Shown: positions 31,140-39,430 of the stretch, in pieces
How the letters are laid out: every line of letters begins with the position of its first letter
How positions within the stretch are numbered: position 1 is the first letter of the stretch
Source: JAJCZZ01 sp964569085
GTDB taxonomy: Bacteria > Gemmatimonadota > Gemmatimonadetes > Longimicrobiales > Gaopeijiaceae
Assembly (NCBI GenBank): GCA_964569085.1
Contig: CAZMTA010000001.1
Coordinates: forward strand, 1-64,000
DNA length: 64,000 bases
Direction: 5' to 3'
Program-made: the position numbers and the translations under genes
The notes under the pieces: model-generated
The model's input: only the letters and a program-made list of their open reading frames with translations
What the model was told of the DNA's origin: nothing
Database searches by the model: none

Positions 31140-31459
31140 GGGGCCGGCTCCCCGGCGGGACGGGCTCCGCTCTCGGCCTCCGCGTCCCCCTCCTTCAGCG
31201 CGTGGTGGAACTCCGAGATCTCCGCCAGGCGGCGCACCGAGCCCTCCATGGACTCGACCTGCTGCTCCATGAGCGCCATGCGACGCTCCAGGATGTGGAC
31301 CGTCTCGTCGAGCCCCTTGTGGTCGAAGAAGCGACTCAGCGCCTCCACCGTAGGTTTCAGGGCGAAGCGCGCGGTGAGGCCGATGACCGGGATCAGGACG
31401 ATGGAGGTGCCCATGATGACGGCCACGAGTCCGACGAGGTCGACGGGAACGATCTGCAT
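31136..31459 (-). CDS. Small membrane protein with coiled coil, function unknown
   Basis: 107 aa, ATG start. One long N-terminal hydrophobic helix (about 5-35, VDLVGLVAVIMGTSIVLIPVIGLTARFAL) is followed by a cytosolic coiled coil (about 36-90, with HILERRMALMEQQVESMEGSVRRLAEISEF split over heptads). A short acidic, Pro/Ala-rich end completes the protein. The coding bias is good, and the 4-bp overlap with the phosphodiesterase supports a real gene. I do not recognise a named family. It is divergent from the ECF sigma factor gene, with 112 bp between them. Confidence 0.75.
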   Translation of the reverse strand: MQIVPVDLVGLVAVIMGTSIVLIPVIGLTARFALKPTVEALSRFFDHKGLDETVHILERRMALMEQQVESMEGSVRRLAEISEFHHALKEGDAEAESGARPAGEPAP

Positions 31460-31535
31460 GCGACGGCTCCGGGAAGGGGGACGGGCCCACGGCGGGACGG
31501 TGCGTCACGATGTACGACGACGCAAGACGGCCTTT

Positions 31536-31563
31536 CCAACCCCCCGGCGCCCGGCTCTGTCGA
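31536..31563 (+). promoter_or_regulatory. Possible ECF-type promoter upstream of the sigma factor gene
   Basis: CCAACC (31536-31541) and TGTCGA (31558-31563) have the AAC / GTC cores and the spacing (18 nt between the cores) expected of an ECF sigma promoter. Transcription would begin a few nt before the ATG at 31572. This would make the sigma factor autoregulatory. Tentative. Confidence 0.35.
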
Positions 31564-31571
31564 AGTAGGCG

Positions 31572-32141
31572 ATGGCACGAACGCGCGCACGACCTCGACC
31601 CGTCCTGGAGCCCGCCGGACCCGTGGAAGCCGAAGCCGACGACGTGAGGCGCGCCGCCGACGGCGACGCGCTGGCCTTCCGGCGGTTGTACGAGGGCCAC
31701 GTGGGCCGAGTCCACGCCCTGGCCCTCCGCATGACCGACCCCGGGCTGGCGGAGGACGTGACCCAGGAGGTGTTCATCCGGGCGTGGGAGAAGCTCTCGA
31801 CCTTCCGGGGAGACGCCCGGTTCGGGACGTGGCTGCACCGCCTGGCGGTGAACCACATCCTCACCGCCCGGGAGCGGCACCGGAGGAGGGAGCGCCGGCA
31901 CGTGGCGGACGAGGCGGCCGTGGCCCGGGCGGAAGCGCCGCCCCGGCGCAGCTCCGGGGCCGCCATGGACCTGGAGGCGGCGCTCCGGCGCCTGCCCGAC
32001 GGCGCCCGGGACGTGTTCGTCCTCTACGACGTGGAAGGCTACAAGCACGACGAGATCGCGCGGCTCATGGGGATCTCGGTGGGGACCTCCAAGTCCCAGC
32101 TTCACCGGGCCCGCATGCTCCTGCGCGAGCAGCTCAACTAG
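31572..32141 (+). CDS. ECF RNA polymerase sigma factor
   Basis: 189 aa, ATG start. Region 2 spans about 38-105 (FRRLYEGHVGRVHALALRM, then DVTQEVFIRAWEKLSTFRG with the -10-recognition helix). A variable basic linker follows. Region 4 spans about 130-188 (ALRRLPDGARDVFVLYDVEGYKHDEIARLMGIS, ending LHRARMLLREQL). It lacks regions 1 and 3, as expected for an ECF factor. The anti-sigma gene follows after 31 bp and three DUF4097 proteins come next, so these are its likely targets. Confidence 0.95.
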   Translation: MARTRARPRPVLEPAGPVEAEADDVRRAADGDALAFRRLYEGHVGRVHALALRMTDPGLAEDVTQEVFIRAWEKLSTFRGDARFGTWLHRLAVNHILTARERHRRRERRHVADEAAVARAEAPPRRSSGAAMDLEAALRRLPDGARDVFVLYDVEGYKHDEIARLMGISVGTSKSQLHRARMLLREQLN

Positions 32142-32172
32142 ACGGCACGACGCCCAACGAGGGACACGCACC

Positions 32173-32901
32173 GTGAAGACCAACGAGCACGAGCACTGGG
32201 TCCACCGCCTCTCGGAGGTGGTGGACGGCACGCTGGAGCCCGACGAGCGTCGGGCGGCCGAGGCCCACCTGGACGGGTGCGCCACGTGCCGGGAGATCCT
32301 CGACGATCTCCACCGGGTGGTGGCCGAGGCCGCCACGCTGGGGGAGGTCCGTCCCACCCGGGACCTGTGGCCCGGCATCGAGGCCTCGCTGGCCCCGGTG
32401 GACCGGGACGTCCTCCACCTCCCGGCGGGAGGCGCGCGGCGCACGGAGCCCCGTCCGCCCGCGGGCCGTCGCCGGGGGCTGTTCCTCTCCGCGCCCCAGC
32501 TCGCGGCCGCGGCGGCCGTCCTGGTCCTCCTCTCCTCGGCGGCCACCTGGGCCCTGGCGCCCGGGGGCGCGATCCCCGTGCCGGGGGAGGGGGCCGGGGT
32601 GCCCGCCACCGGCGCCGTGCGCGCCGCCGCCGCGGCCCCCGGGGCCTCGCCGGAGCTGGCTCGCCAGGTCGCCCAGCTCGGCGCGGCGCTGGAGGCCTCG
32701 CGGGATCGCCTGGACCCGGAGACGCTCCGGATGGTCGAGAAGAACCTGGCGGTCATCGAGCGGGCCATCGAGGACTCGCGTCGGGCGCTGGCCGTGGACC
32801 CGTCCAACGACTTCCTCCAGGAGCACCTGGAGCGGGCGTACGAGCGGAAGCTCTCCTACCTCCAGGAAGCGGCGGGGATCGTCCGATGGGCGAGCTCGTG
32901 A
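32173..32901 (+). CDS. Anti-sigma factor with zinc finger (zf-HC2) and membrane helix
   Basis: 242 aa, GTG start. The cytosolic N-terminus carries the anti-sigma zinc motif His32-x3-Cys36-x2-Cys39 (AHLDGCATCRE). One transmembrane helix lies at about 103-125 (LFLSAPQLAAAAAVLVLLSSA). The periplasmic part is mainly helical (about 155-240, with LEASRDRLDPETLRMVEKNL) and could sense envelope state. It is located directly after the sigma factor and overlaps the first DUF4097 gene, so all are coexpressed. The release signal is unknown. Confidence 0.92.
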   Translation: MKTNEHEHWVHRLSEVVDGTLEPDERRAAEAHLDGCATCREILDDLHRVVAEAATLGEVRPTRDLWPGIEASLAPVDRDVLHLPAGGARRTEPRPPAGRRRGLFLSAPQLAAAAAVLVLLSSAATWALAPGGAIPVPGEGAGVPATGAVRAAAAAPGASPELARQVAQLGAALEASRDRLDPETLRMVEKNLAVIERAIEDSRRALAVDPSNDFLQEHLERAYERKLSYLQEAAGIVRWASS

Positions 32902-33815
32902 GGGCGCTTCCGCTGCTCGTCCTGGCCGGCCTGGCCGGGGGGACGGTCCCGACCCCCGGGGCGTCCGCCCCCGTCGGGATCCCGACCCTCGCGGGCCCGC
33001 CCGCCCGGGCGGTGGCCGACACCACGCTTCCGGTCCGCCGGGGCGACGTGCTGGTGGTGGAAAACTTCTCCGGCAAGGTCGACGTACGGGGGAGCGGGAC
33101 CGCGGACCGGGTCGAGCTGCGGGCGCGGTCGGGCGAGGGCGGGGACGCGGGGCTGGAGCGCCGCGGGGACCGGGTGGTGGTCGTGTCCCGGGGGCGGCAC
33201 GCCGGCGAGCGGGAGCTGGACGCCGTCCTCCTGGTGCCGGAGTGGATGGAGGTGCGGGTGCAGGGACGGGATCTGGACGTGGAGATCCGGGACACCGGTG
33301 GACCGGTGGACGTGCGGAACGTGGACGGGGACATCCGCCTGGAGCGGACCCGGGGCCGCGTGCGGGCGTCGACGGTGGAGGGGTCGGTGGTGGCCGTGGG
33401 GGCCCGGGGCGACCTGGTCCTCCGCTCCCAGGGCGACGACGTGCGGGTGGAGGACGCGGTGACGACCTCGGTGGACGCCGAGAGCGGCGACGGGGACGTC
33501 AGGCTGGTGAACGTGGACGCGGAGCGGGTGCGGGCGGAGACGCTGGACGGCGACGTCCGGCTCGACGTCATGATCCGCCCCGGGGGCCGGTACGCGGTCT
33601 CGGTCCACGACGGGGACGCGGAGGTGCGCATCCCCAGGAACGCCGGGGTGCGTATGCGCGTGGCCACCTTCGACGGGGAGTTCGTCTCGGACTTCCCCGT
33701 GGTGGTGGAGCGGTTCGAGTCGGGCCGCGGGTTCGCCTTCACCCTGGGCGACGGCGGCGCGGAGATGGACGTGAGGGTGTTCGACGGAGAGATCCGGATC
33801 GGGGAGCGACCCTGA
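32886..33815 (+). CDS. Exported DUF4097 beta-repeat protein, copy 1 (D-G type)
   Basis: 309 aa from ATG 32886; GTG 32898, which overlaps the anti-sigma stop (GTGA), is an equally good start. A signal peptide (LPLLVLAGLAGG) is followed by a right-handed beta-helix-like DUF4097 domain. The core shows repeated short strands ending in DG or EG turns: NVDGDIRL, TVEGSVVAV, ESGDGDVRLV, TLDGDVRLDV, VHDGDAEVRI, TFDGEF and VFDGEIRI. DUF4097 proteins are called putative adhesins but their role is unproven. It is the first of three paralogs whose repeat turns differ in sequence. Confidence 0.85.
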   Translation: MGELVRALPLLVLAGLAGGTVPTPGASAPVGIPTLAGPPARAVADTTLPVRRGDVLVVENFSGKVDVRGSGTADRVELRARSGEGGDAGLERRGDRVVVVSRGRHAGERELDAVLLVPEWMEVRVQGRDLDVEIRDTGGPVDVRNVDGDIRLERTRGRVRASTVEGSVVAVGARGDLVLRSQGDDVRVEDAVTTSVDAESGDGDVRLVNVDAERVRAETLDGDVRLDVMIRPGGRYAVSVHDGDAEVRIPRNAGVRMRVATFDGEFVSDFPVVVERFESGRGFAFTLGDGGAEMDVRVFDGEIRIGERP

Positions 33816-33867
33816 CCGGACGGGCCAGGGGGCCCGCAACGAGGCACGAACGGTGTGGAGGACGACG

Positions 33868-34779
33868 ATGAGCGGAGCGCGGAGCGTGGGGACGACGATG
33901 GCCTGCCTGGTGGCGATGGCGCTGGGGCCGGCAACGGTCCAGGGGCAGAGCGGCATCGAGCGGGCCCTGGAGCGGGCCGGGGAGGCGGTGGAGCGCGCCA
34001 TGGTCAACGTGGGACGGGCGGTGGAGCGCACCTTCGACCAGGTCCGGCCCGAGGTGGCCTGGAGCCAGGAGGCCGACGCGTTCGAGTGGCGCGGGACGCT
34101 GGCGGCCGGCCGGATCCTCGAGGTGAAGGGGGTGAACGGGGGCATCACCGTCGAGCGCGCGTCCGGCGGAGAGGCCGAGGTGGTGGCCACGGCCCGGGGC
34201 CGGCGCAGCGATCCCTCCGAGGTCCGCGTGGAGATGGTGGAGCATGACGAAGGGCTCACCTTCTGCGCGGTCTACCCGACGCCGGACGGCGAGCGGCAGA
34301 ACTACTGCGCCCCGGGGGACGAGGGCCACATGAACGTCCGCCGCAACGACGTGGAGGTGAACTTCACGGTCCGGCTCCCCGAGGGCGTCCGCTTCTCCGG
34401 GCGCACGGTCAACGGCGAGGTGGAGGGGCGGGACCTGGCCAGCGACGTGACGCTGCGCACCGTCAACGGAGACGTGGGCGTCTCCACCACGGGATACGCC
34501 GAGGCACGCACCGTGAACGGGTCCATCGACGCGCGCATGGGGCGGATGGACGACGAAGGGGGGCTCCGCTTCGCCACCGTGAACGGGTCCATCGACCTCG
34601 ACCTTCCCGACGACGCGGACGCCGACCTGGACGCGAGCTGGGTGAACGGGGGGCTGGAGACGGACCTCCCCTTCCAGGTGCGGGGCCGCATCGGCCGGCG
34701 CAGCGCCCGGGGCGTCCTGGGCGAGGGTGGGCCCCGTCTGGAGCTCTCCACCGTGAACGGCACCATCCGCCTGCGCTGA
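33868..34779 (+). CDS. Exported DUF4097 beta-repeat protein, copy 2 (V-N-G type)
   Basis: 303 aa. ATG 33868 is chosen because GGAGGA lies 5 nt upstream; a GTG at 33853 is in frame but has no such site. A signal peptide (about 1-27, ending VQG|QS) is followed by an amphipathic helix (IERALERAGEAVERAM) and the DUF4097 beta-helix. The repeat turn is VNG, seen seven times: GVNGGI, TVNGEV, TVNGDV, TVNGSI twice, WVNGGL and TVNGTI. Two cysteines (FCAVYP and NYCAPG) may form a disulfide. It ends on a strand (TIRLR) like its neighbour. Same operon as the ECF pair. Confidence 0.85.
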   Translation: MSGARSVGTTMACLVAMALGPATVQGQSGIERALERAGEAVERAMVNVGRAVERTFDQVRPEVAWSQEADAFEWRGTLAAGRILEVKGVNGGITVERASGGEAEVVATARGRRSDPSEVRVEMVEHDEGLTFCAVYPTPDGERQNYCAPGDEGHMNVRRNDVEVNFTVRLPEGVRFSGRTVNGEVEGRDLASDVTLRTVNGDVGVSTTGYAEARTVNGSIDARMGRMDDEGGLRFATVNGSIDLDLPDDADADLDASWVNGGLETDLPFQVRGRIGRRSARGVLGEGGPRLELSTVNGTIRLR

Positions 34780-34823
34780 CGACCGACATGCGAACCCATC
34801 CGACGAACCGAAGGAGCACGCTC

Positions 34824-35861
34824 ATGAACCGCCCGCTTCTGGCCGTGGCCGCGGCCGCCCTCCTACTCGCCCCGACGGGGTCCCGGGCCCAGGAGGTCCG
34901 ACGGCTCTCCGACGGCCCGGTGGCGATCTACAACCTGGTGGGCGCGGCCCGCATCGTGCCCGGCCAGGGGGACGGCGTGGTGGTCCGCGCCACCTTCCGG
35001 GGCGCCGACGCCGGCCGCCTCGAGCTCCGCGCCCTCGAGGTGGACGGCCGCGAGGCCCTCACGGTCGTGTATCCCGACGACCGCGTGGTCTACCCGGAGA
35101 TGGGCCGGAACAGCCGGACCACCCAGCGGGTGCGTCACGACGGCGTGTACGGGATGCGGCGGGGCGACGAGGTGACCGTGCGCGCCTCCGGGCGGGGGAT
35201 CGAGGCCTGGGCCGACCTGGTGGTGGAGGTCCCCCCGGGCGCCGAGGTGGCGTTCCACCTGGCCCGGGGCGAGGCCGCCGTGGAGGAGGTCGACGGCGTC
35301 CTCCTGGTGGACATCGGCTCCGGGGCGGTGCGGGCCCGGGCCGTGCGGGGCGCCCTCACGGTGGACACCGGGTCGGGGAGCGTGGAGGTGACGGGGATGG
35401 ACGGGCGCCTGGAGGTGGACACCGGCTCCGGGGGCGTCACGCTCCGTGACGTCCGCGGGGACGACGTCCGGGTGGACACGGGCTCCGGCTCCGTCCGCGG
35501 ATCGGGGATCGACGCCGGGTCCGTCGTGGTGGACACCGGCTCGGGGAGCATCGACCTGACCGGCGTCGCGGCGGCGGACCTCGTGCTCGACACCGGGTCC
35601 GGCTCGGTGGACCTGACCCTCACCCGGGACGTCCGTCGGCTCGTCGTGGACACGGGCTCGGGGTCGGTCACCGTGCGCGCGCCCGAGTCCCTCGGCGCGG
35701 AGGTCGAGATCGACACCGGGAGCGGCGGCATCGACGTGGACTTCCCCCTGCGGATCCGCACGGCGCGTCGGGACCACGTCGAGGGCACGCTGGGAGACGG
35801 GAGCGGGGAGATCCGCATCGACACCGGCTCCGGCCGGGTGCGGCTGCTGCGGGGCGGCTGA
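34824..35861 (+). CDS. Exported DUF4097 beta-repeat protein, copy 3 (DTGSG type)
   Basis: 345 aa, ATG start with AAGGAG 7 nt upstream. Signal peptide MNRPLLAVAAAALLLAPTGSRA|QE. The second half is a regular repeat of about 17-23 residues built on V/L/I-D-T-G-S-G-S/G-V/I. At least nine copies run between about residues 156 and 340, including VDTGSGSVEV, VDTGSGGVTL, LDTGSGSVDL and IDTGSGRVRL. The spacing fits one coil of a beta-helix per repeat. The sequence is not an RTX calcium-binding nonapeptide. A very stable hairpin ends the operon 9 bp downstream. Confidence 0.85.
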   Translation: MNRPLLAVAAAALLLAPTGSRAQEVRRLSDGPVAIYNLVGAARIVPGQGDGVVVRATFRGADAGRLELRALEVDGREALTVVYPDDRVVYPEMGRNSRTTQRVRHDGVYGMRRGDEVTVRASGRGIEAWADLVVEVPPGAEVAFHLARGEAAVEEVDGVLLVDIGSGAVRARAVRGALTVDTGSGSVEVTGMDGRLEVDTGSGGVTLRDVRGDDVRVDTGSGSVRGSGIDAGSVVVDTGSGSIDLTGVAAADLVLDTGSGSVDLTLTRDVRRLVVDTGSGSVTVRAPESLGAEVEIDTGSGGIDVDFPLRIRTARRDHVEGTLGDGSGEIRIDTGSGRVRLLRGG

Positions 35862-35869
35862 CCGCTGAC

Positions 35870-35897
35870 GGCTCCGGCGCCGGAAGGCGCCGGAGCC
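35870..35897. terminator. Bidirectional hairpin terminator between converging operons
   Basis: Perfect 12-bp stem (35870-35881 with 35886-35897) closed by a GGAA tetraloop of the stable GNRA type. It lies just after the third DUF4097 stop and just before the stop of the minus-strand kinase. There is no T tract, but location and stability argue for termination on both strands. Confidence 0.75.
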
Positions 35898-35901
35898 ACC
35901 C

Positions 35902-38034
35902 TCACGGGCGCTTGGCCCAGGGCCTCCACCCCGAGTCCGGCCGGCGGCGGAGCTGGATCCAGAAGGCCGCGCCTCCCTCGTCCGAGGCTTCCACCCCGCA
36001 CCGTCCCGACAGGCGCTGGACCCCCCGCCGCACGATGGCCAGGCCGATGCCGGTTCCAGGGCGCTCACCGGTGGCGGACAGTCGCTCGAAGACCTTGAAG
36101 ATGCGCTCCGAGTGCTCCGCCGGGACTCCGATGCCGTTGTCCTCGACCCAGAGCCGCACCTCCCCGCCGACCTCTTCGGCCCGCACCCGCACCCGGGGGG
36201 TCCGGTCGTCGGGTACGAACTTCACCGCGTTCCCCAGCAGGTTCGACACGACCTGGATGAGGAGGGTGCGGTTCCCCACCACCGTGGGGAGGGGCTCCTC
36301 CACCCGGATGCGCGCGCCCGCGGCCTCCACGTCGGCCCGGACCTGGTCCAGGGCGGCGTCCACCACCGGGCCGAGCTCCACGGGCTGGGTCTCGAGCTCC
36401 CCGAAGCTGAGGCGGCTGTACTCGAGGAGGTCGCTGATGAGCTCCTCGGACTGCTTTCCGGACGCGATGATGCGCCGGGCGTAGTCCCGGGCCTCGTCTC
36501 CGAGGTCGTGCCCGAAGTTCTGCACGAGGGCGTGGGCGAAGCCCTGCATGGTGCGCAGGGGCGCCCGCAGGTCGTGGGAGATGGAGTACGCGAAGGACTC
36601 GAGCTCGGCGTTGGCCTGCTGGAGCTCGTCCACCAGGGCGCGGTAGCGGGTCTCGTTGGCCCGCAGCGCCTCCTCGGTCTGGTGGCGCTCCACGTGGGCG
36701 GCCACGGCGTTGGCCAGGGTGGCCACCAGATGCCGCTCCTCGGCGCCGAGCTCGCGGCGCTCCGGCCACGCCAGGACCAGGACGCCGGTGACCCGGGTTC
36801 CCACGGAGAGGGGCGCCATGAGCAGGGTGCCCGTCTCGGTGCCCTCCAGATAGCGCGGACCCTCGTCCCGGATGATCCGGCGGTCGTGCTCCTCCAGCAG
36901 GAGCCCGTCCTGGACGGGGTGGCGGGCCAGGGAGCGGTGCAGGGCGAGCTCCGCCTCGGGTCCCACGGGCCTGGGGACGCCGTGGGTTCCCCGGACCACA
37001 AGGCTCGCTTCGTCCTGGATGAGCTCCTCGATGGCGGCCACCGGCACGTCCAGGAGCTCCGCCACCTCGGCCAGGATCCCCTCCATGGCTCCGGTGGCGG
37101 ACCCGGACCGGAGGGAGATCTCGGCGATGCGGTTCAGCGCGGCCAGCTCCTTGTTCCGGCGGACCAGCTCCTCGGTGGTCCGTCGCTGGTCCGTGACGTC
37201 GCTCACCACCCCGTCGGCGCGGTGGGGCGCTCCGTCCCGGTCCTGGACCCAGAGGTTGAGGCGCAGGTGCCGGCGTCCCCGCTCGAGATCCTGGATCGTG
37301 TGCTCCCGCACCACGGGCCCGGTCACGGCGCCGCTGATGATCTGGTCCCAGAGCCCCTGCCCGTCGGCGTCGGCGGGGAAGAGGAGCTCCCGCCACCGGC
37401 CCGGCCGCCCTTTGAGCTCCTCCGGCCCATGGCCCAGGATCGGGGCCGCCGCGGGCGAGATCTGGATCAGGCGCTCCGCCCGGAGATCCACGGAGAAGAA
37501 GACGTCGGGGAGGTTCCGGAAGAGGGTCTCGAGCTCCAGGGTGGTCTCGGCCAGCTCCCGCTGGGTGGCCCGCCGGTCCTCGTGCTCCCGGACCCAGCGC
37601 CGGGCGATGGCCAGGCGGGTGTCCAGGAGGCCGGGGTCGACGGGCTTCCGGATGAAGTCGTCGGCGCCGGCCTTGAGGACCTCCGCCAGGGCGTGCCGGT
37701 CGGTCCGCCCCGTCACCACCACCACCACGCAGTCCTCGCCGCCGGGGAGGGTCCGGATCCGGCGGCACAGCTGCGCGCCGTCCATCCCCGGCAGCATGAG
37801 GTCCAGGAGGACGATCGGGGGGCGCTCCCGCTCCACCAGCTCCAGCGCCCGCTCGGCGTCCTGGCAGGAGGTGACCCGGAAGCCCCTCTCCCGCAGGATC
37901 TCGGAGAAGTACCACCGGTCGCTGGCGTTGTCCTCCACCACCAGGAGGGAGATGGGGTCGGCCCCGGGGCTCGAGGGAGCGCGTCCGGGGTCGGGGGCCC
38001 GCCGTGGGAGGGAGGCGTCGTCGGGCCGGGTCAA
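35902..38034 (-). CDS. Sensor kinase with N-terminal receiver, PAS and GAF domains
   Basis: 710 aa, TTG start at 38034, directly after the stop of the lipoprotein gene and in the same frame. Order: receiver domain (about 29-150, phosphoacceptor Asp78 in IVLLDLMLPGMDG, switch Lys in FIRKPVDP), PAS (about 170-290), GAF-like (about 305-450), HisKA with His487 in SISHDLRAPLRTM, and HATPase_c (N box VSNLLGNAVKFV, G1 VEDNGIGVPAEHS, G2 GTGIGLAIVRRGV). There is no transmembrane helix, so it is a cytosolic kinase modulated by phosphorylation of its own receiver. The HisKA/HATPase part resembles phytochrome-like kinases. No output regulator is adjacent. Confidence 0.92.
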   Translation of the reverse strand: MTRPDDASLPRRAPDPGRAPSSPGADPISLLVVEDNASDRWYFSEILRERGFRVTSCQDAERALELVERERPPIVLLDLMLPGMDGAQLCRRIRTLPGGEDCVVVVVTGRTDRHALAEVLKAGADDFIRKPVDPGLLDTRLAIARRWVREHEDRRATQRELAETTLELETLFRNLPDVFFSVDLRAERLIQISPAAAPILGHGPEELKGRPGRWRELLFPADADGQGLWDQIISGAVTGPVVREHTIQDLERGRRHLRLNLWVQDRDGAPHRADGVVSDVTDQRRTTEELVRRNKELAALNRIAEISLRSGSATGAMEGILAEVAELLDVPVAAIEELIQDEASLVVRGTHGVPRPVGPEAELALHRSLARHPVQDGLLLEEHDRRIIRDEGPRYLEGTETGTLLMAPLSVGTRVTGVLVLAWPERRELGAEERHLVATLANAVAAHVERHQTEEALRANETRYRALVDELQQANAELESFAYSISHDLRAPLRTMQGFAHALVQNFGHDLGDEARDYARRIIASGKQSEELISDLLEYSRLSFGELETQPVELGPVVDAALDQVRADVEAAGARIRVEEPLPTVVGNRTLLIQVVSNLLGNAVKFVPDDRTPRVRVRAEEVGGEVRLWVEDNGIGVPAEHSERIFKVFERLSATGERPGTGIGLAIVRRGVQRLSGRCGVEASDEGGAAFWIQLRRRPDSGWRPWAKRP

Positions 38035-38037
38035 CGC

Positions 38038-38871
38038 TCAGCTCGCTCCCAGGGTCCCGCCGGTGCGGAGTCGGGCGGTCCGGGCCAGCGCCGCCCGGGC
38101 TTCGGGGAAGGCGTCCGCCCGGGCCAGCGCCGTCTGGTAGCGGCGGCGAGCGTCCTCCCAGGCCCATCGCTCCTCCGCGGCCAGCCCTTCGAGAAAGGCC
38201 TGCACGGCGGCGGGAGGCGGTCCGGCCGTCGGGGTTCCCTCCGCGCCGCCGGGAGGGAGCCTCCCCGCCTCCTCGAGCGCCTCTCCGAGGCTGGCCACCA
38301 CGGCCCGACCCAGCTCCACCGGGTCGGCGTCCACGGGGGTCTCCGCCCGGGCGGTGGCGACGATGCCCCCGCTGGCCACGTCGGTGAGGCGGAGCTCCAG
38401 ATACGCCGACCCGGTGCCCGGAGCCACCCACGACGCCGCGGCCAGGAGCTCGGCGCCGGGGGAGACGCCGGCGGCGGGCGCTCCGGCGGGCCGATCCTCT
38501 CCGCGGCGCTCCGCCTCGGCGGCCCGGGCGAAGCGGCGGCGCTCGACGAAGCGCACGTCACGGCGGTCCAGGAGGGCGGCGGCGGCGAGCTCGGTGACGG
38601 CCAGCCCGGGGGAGACCCCGGACGGCAGCGTCCAGGAGGGGCTTCCCAGGACCTCGACCGTGGCGAGCCCGACCCGGGCGGCCCCGTCCCGGGGCTCGGG
38701 CCGGGGCGTGGCCAGCGCCCGCCATTCGGCCTCGGTCGCCGCCGTCGGCGTGGGGGTGGTCGCCTCCGGGGCCGGACTCCCCCCGGCACACCCGGACAGG
38801 GCGAGGGAGGCGAGCAGCGGGACCAGGGGGGGCCGGTACGGTCCGCGGCGAAGCGGGCGTGCCATCTTCAT
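38038..38871 (-). CDS. Lipoprotein with CsgG/TolB-like domain and TPR-like end
   Basis: 277 aa, ATG start (a second in-frame ATG lies two codons later). Signal peptide with lipobox LALSGC (Cys28). A low-complexity Thr/Pro/Ala linker leads to a domain (about 60-200) with the strand-helix pattern of CsgG/FlgO/TolB-N proteins. RVGLATVEVLGS is followed by the helix LAVTELAAAALLDRRDVRFVERRRF and later LELRLTDVASGGIVATARAE. The C-terminus (WEDARRRYQTALARADAFPEARAAL, split helices) looks like a TPR pair. It is in one operon with the REC-first kinase. Function unknown. Confidence 0.7.
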   Translation of the reverse strand: MKMARPLRRGPYRPPLVPLLASLALSGCAGGSPAPEATTPTPTAATEAEWRALATPRPEPRDGAARVGLATVEVLGSPSWTLPSGVSPGLAVTELAAAALLDRRDVRFVERRRFARAAEAERRGEDRPAGAPAAGVSPGAELLAAASWVAPGTGSAYLELRLTDVASGGIVATARAETPVDADPVELGRAVVASLGEALEEAGRLPPGGAEGTPTAGPPPAAVQAFLEGLAAEERWAWEDARRRYQTALARADAFPEARAALARTARLRTGGTLGAS

Positions 38872-38888
38872 GGGTCGTCCGGGGTCGG

Positions 38889-38917
38889 TTGCGTTTCGTC
38901 CGGGCCCAAGCTACCAC
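38889..38917 (+). promoter_or_regulatory. Possible promoter for the thioesterase gene
   Basis: TTGCGT (38889-38894), 17-bp spacer and TACCAC (38912-38917), in the 97-bp gap between the divergent lipoprotein and thioesterase genes. Moderate match only. Confidence 0.35.
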
Positions 38918-38968
38918 CGATGCGTCCGCGCCCACCAGAGAACGTTCTCCATCCACCGGAGCCCGCCC

Positions 38969-39430
38969 GTGCCCGAAGCCGACGACGGCTTCCGTTTCCG
39001 CCATCCCGTGACCGTCCGCTTCCGCGACATCGACGTCGGCGGGCACGCGCACCATTCGGAGGCCCTCATGTACTTCGAGGAGGCCCGCTGGGCGTACTGG
39101 CGGGAGGTGGTGGGGCGGGGCGGCGTCGACGACGTGGGGTACATCCTGGCCGAGGCCCGGGTGCGCTGGCACCGCCGGGTGCTCTGGCCCCAGGACGTCT
39201 CGGTGGGGGTCCGGGTGAGCCGGCTGGCGCGGAAGCACTTCGAGATGGAGTACGAGGTGCGGTCCGCCGAGGGCGAGAAGCTCCAGAGCGGGGAGACGGT
39301 GCAGGTCTGGTACGATTACGCTGCCGGCGCCAGCGCGCGGGTGCCCGAGGACGTGCGCGCGGCGCTGGAGGCGTTCGACGGGCCCTTCGGCGCCCGCGGC
39401 TACGCGGTCCACGGAGACGCCGGGGACTGA
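38969..39430 (+). CDS. Acyl-CoA thioesterase, 4HBT/YbgC-like hotdog fold
   Basis: Hydrolyses acyl-CoA or a related thioester. 153 aa from GTG 38969. The 4-hydroxybenzoyl-CoA thioesterase signature is HPVTVRFRDIDVGGHAHHSEALMYFEEARWAYW, read in pieces: Asp in FRDIDVGGHAHH is the catalytic acid, followed by the hotdog helix SEALMYFEEARW. LARKHFEMEYEV and ETVQVWYDY follow on the sheet. It is a single gene; the substrate cannot be predicted. Confidence 0.88.
   Translation: MPEADDGFRFRHPVTVRFRDIDVGGHAHHSEALMYFEEARWAYWREVVGRGGVDDVGYILAEARVRWHRRVLWPQDVSVGVRVSRLARKHFEMEYEVRSAEGEKLQSGETVQVWYDYAAGASARVPEDVRAALEAFDGPFGARGYAVHGDAGD

Noticed and set aside
30402..32807. 801-codon minus-strand frame that contains the glycerophosphodiesterase
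   Set aside because: Only the part from 31139 downward matches the family. The upstream extension is antisense to the ECF sigma and anti-sigma genes and has no coding character.
35300..35850. D-T-G-S-G repeats as RTX calcium-binding nonapeptides or as a DNA repeat array
   Set aside because: The period is about 17-23 residues, not nine, and the GGxGxD pattern is absent. At DNA level the copies vary, so it is a protein repeat and not a tandem DNA repeat.
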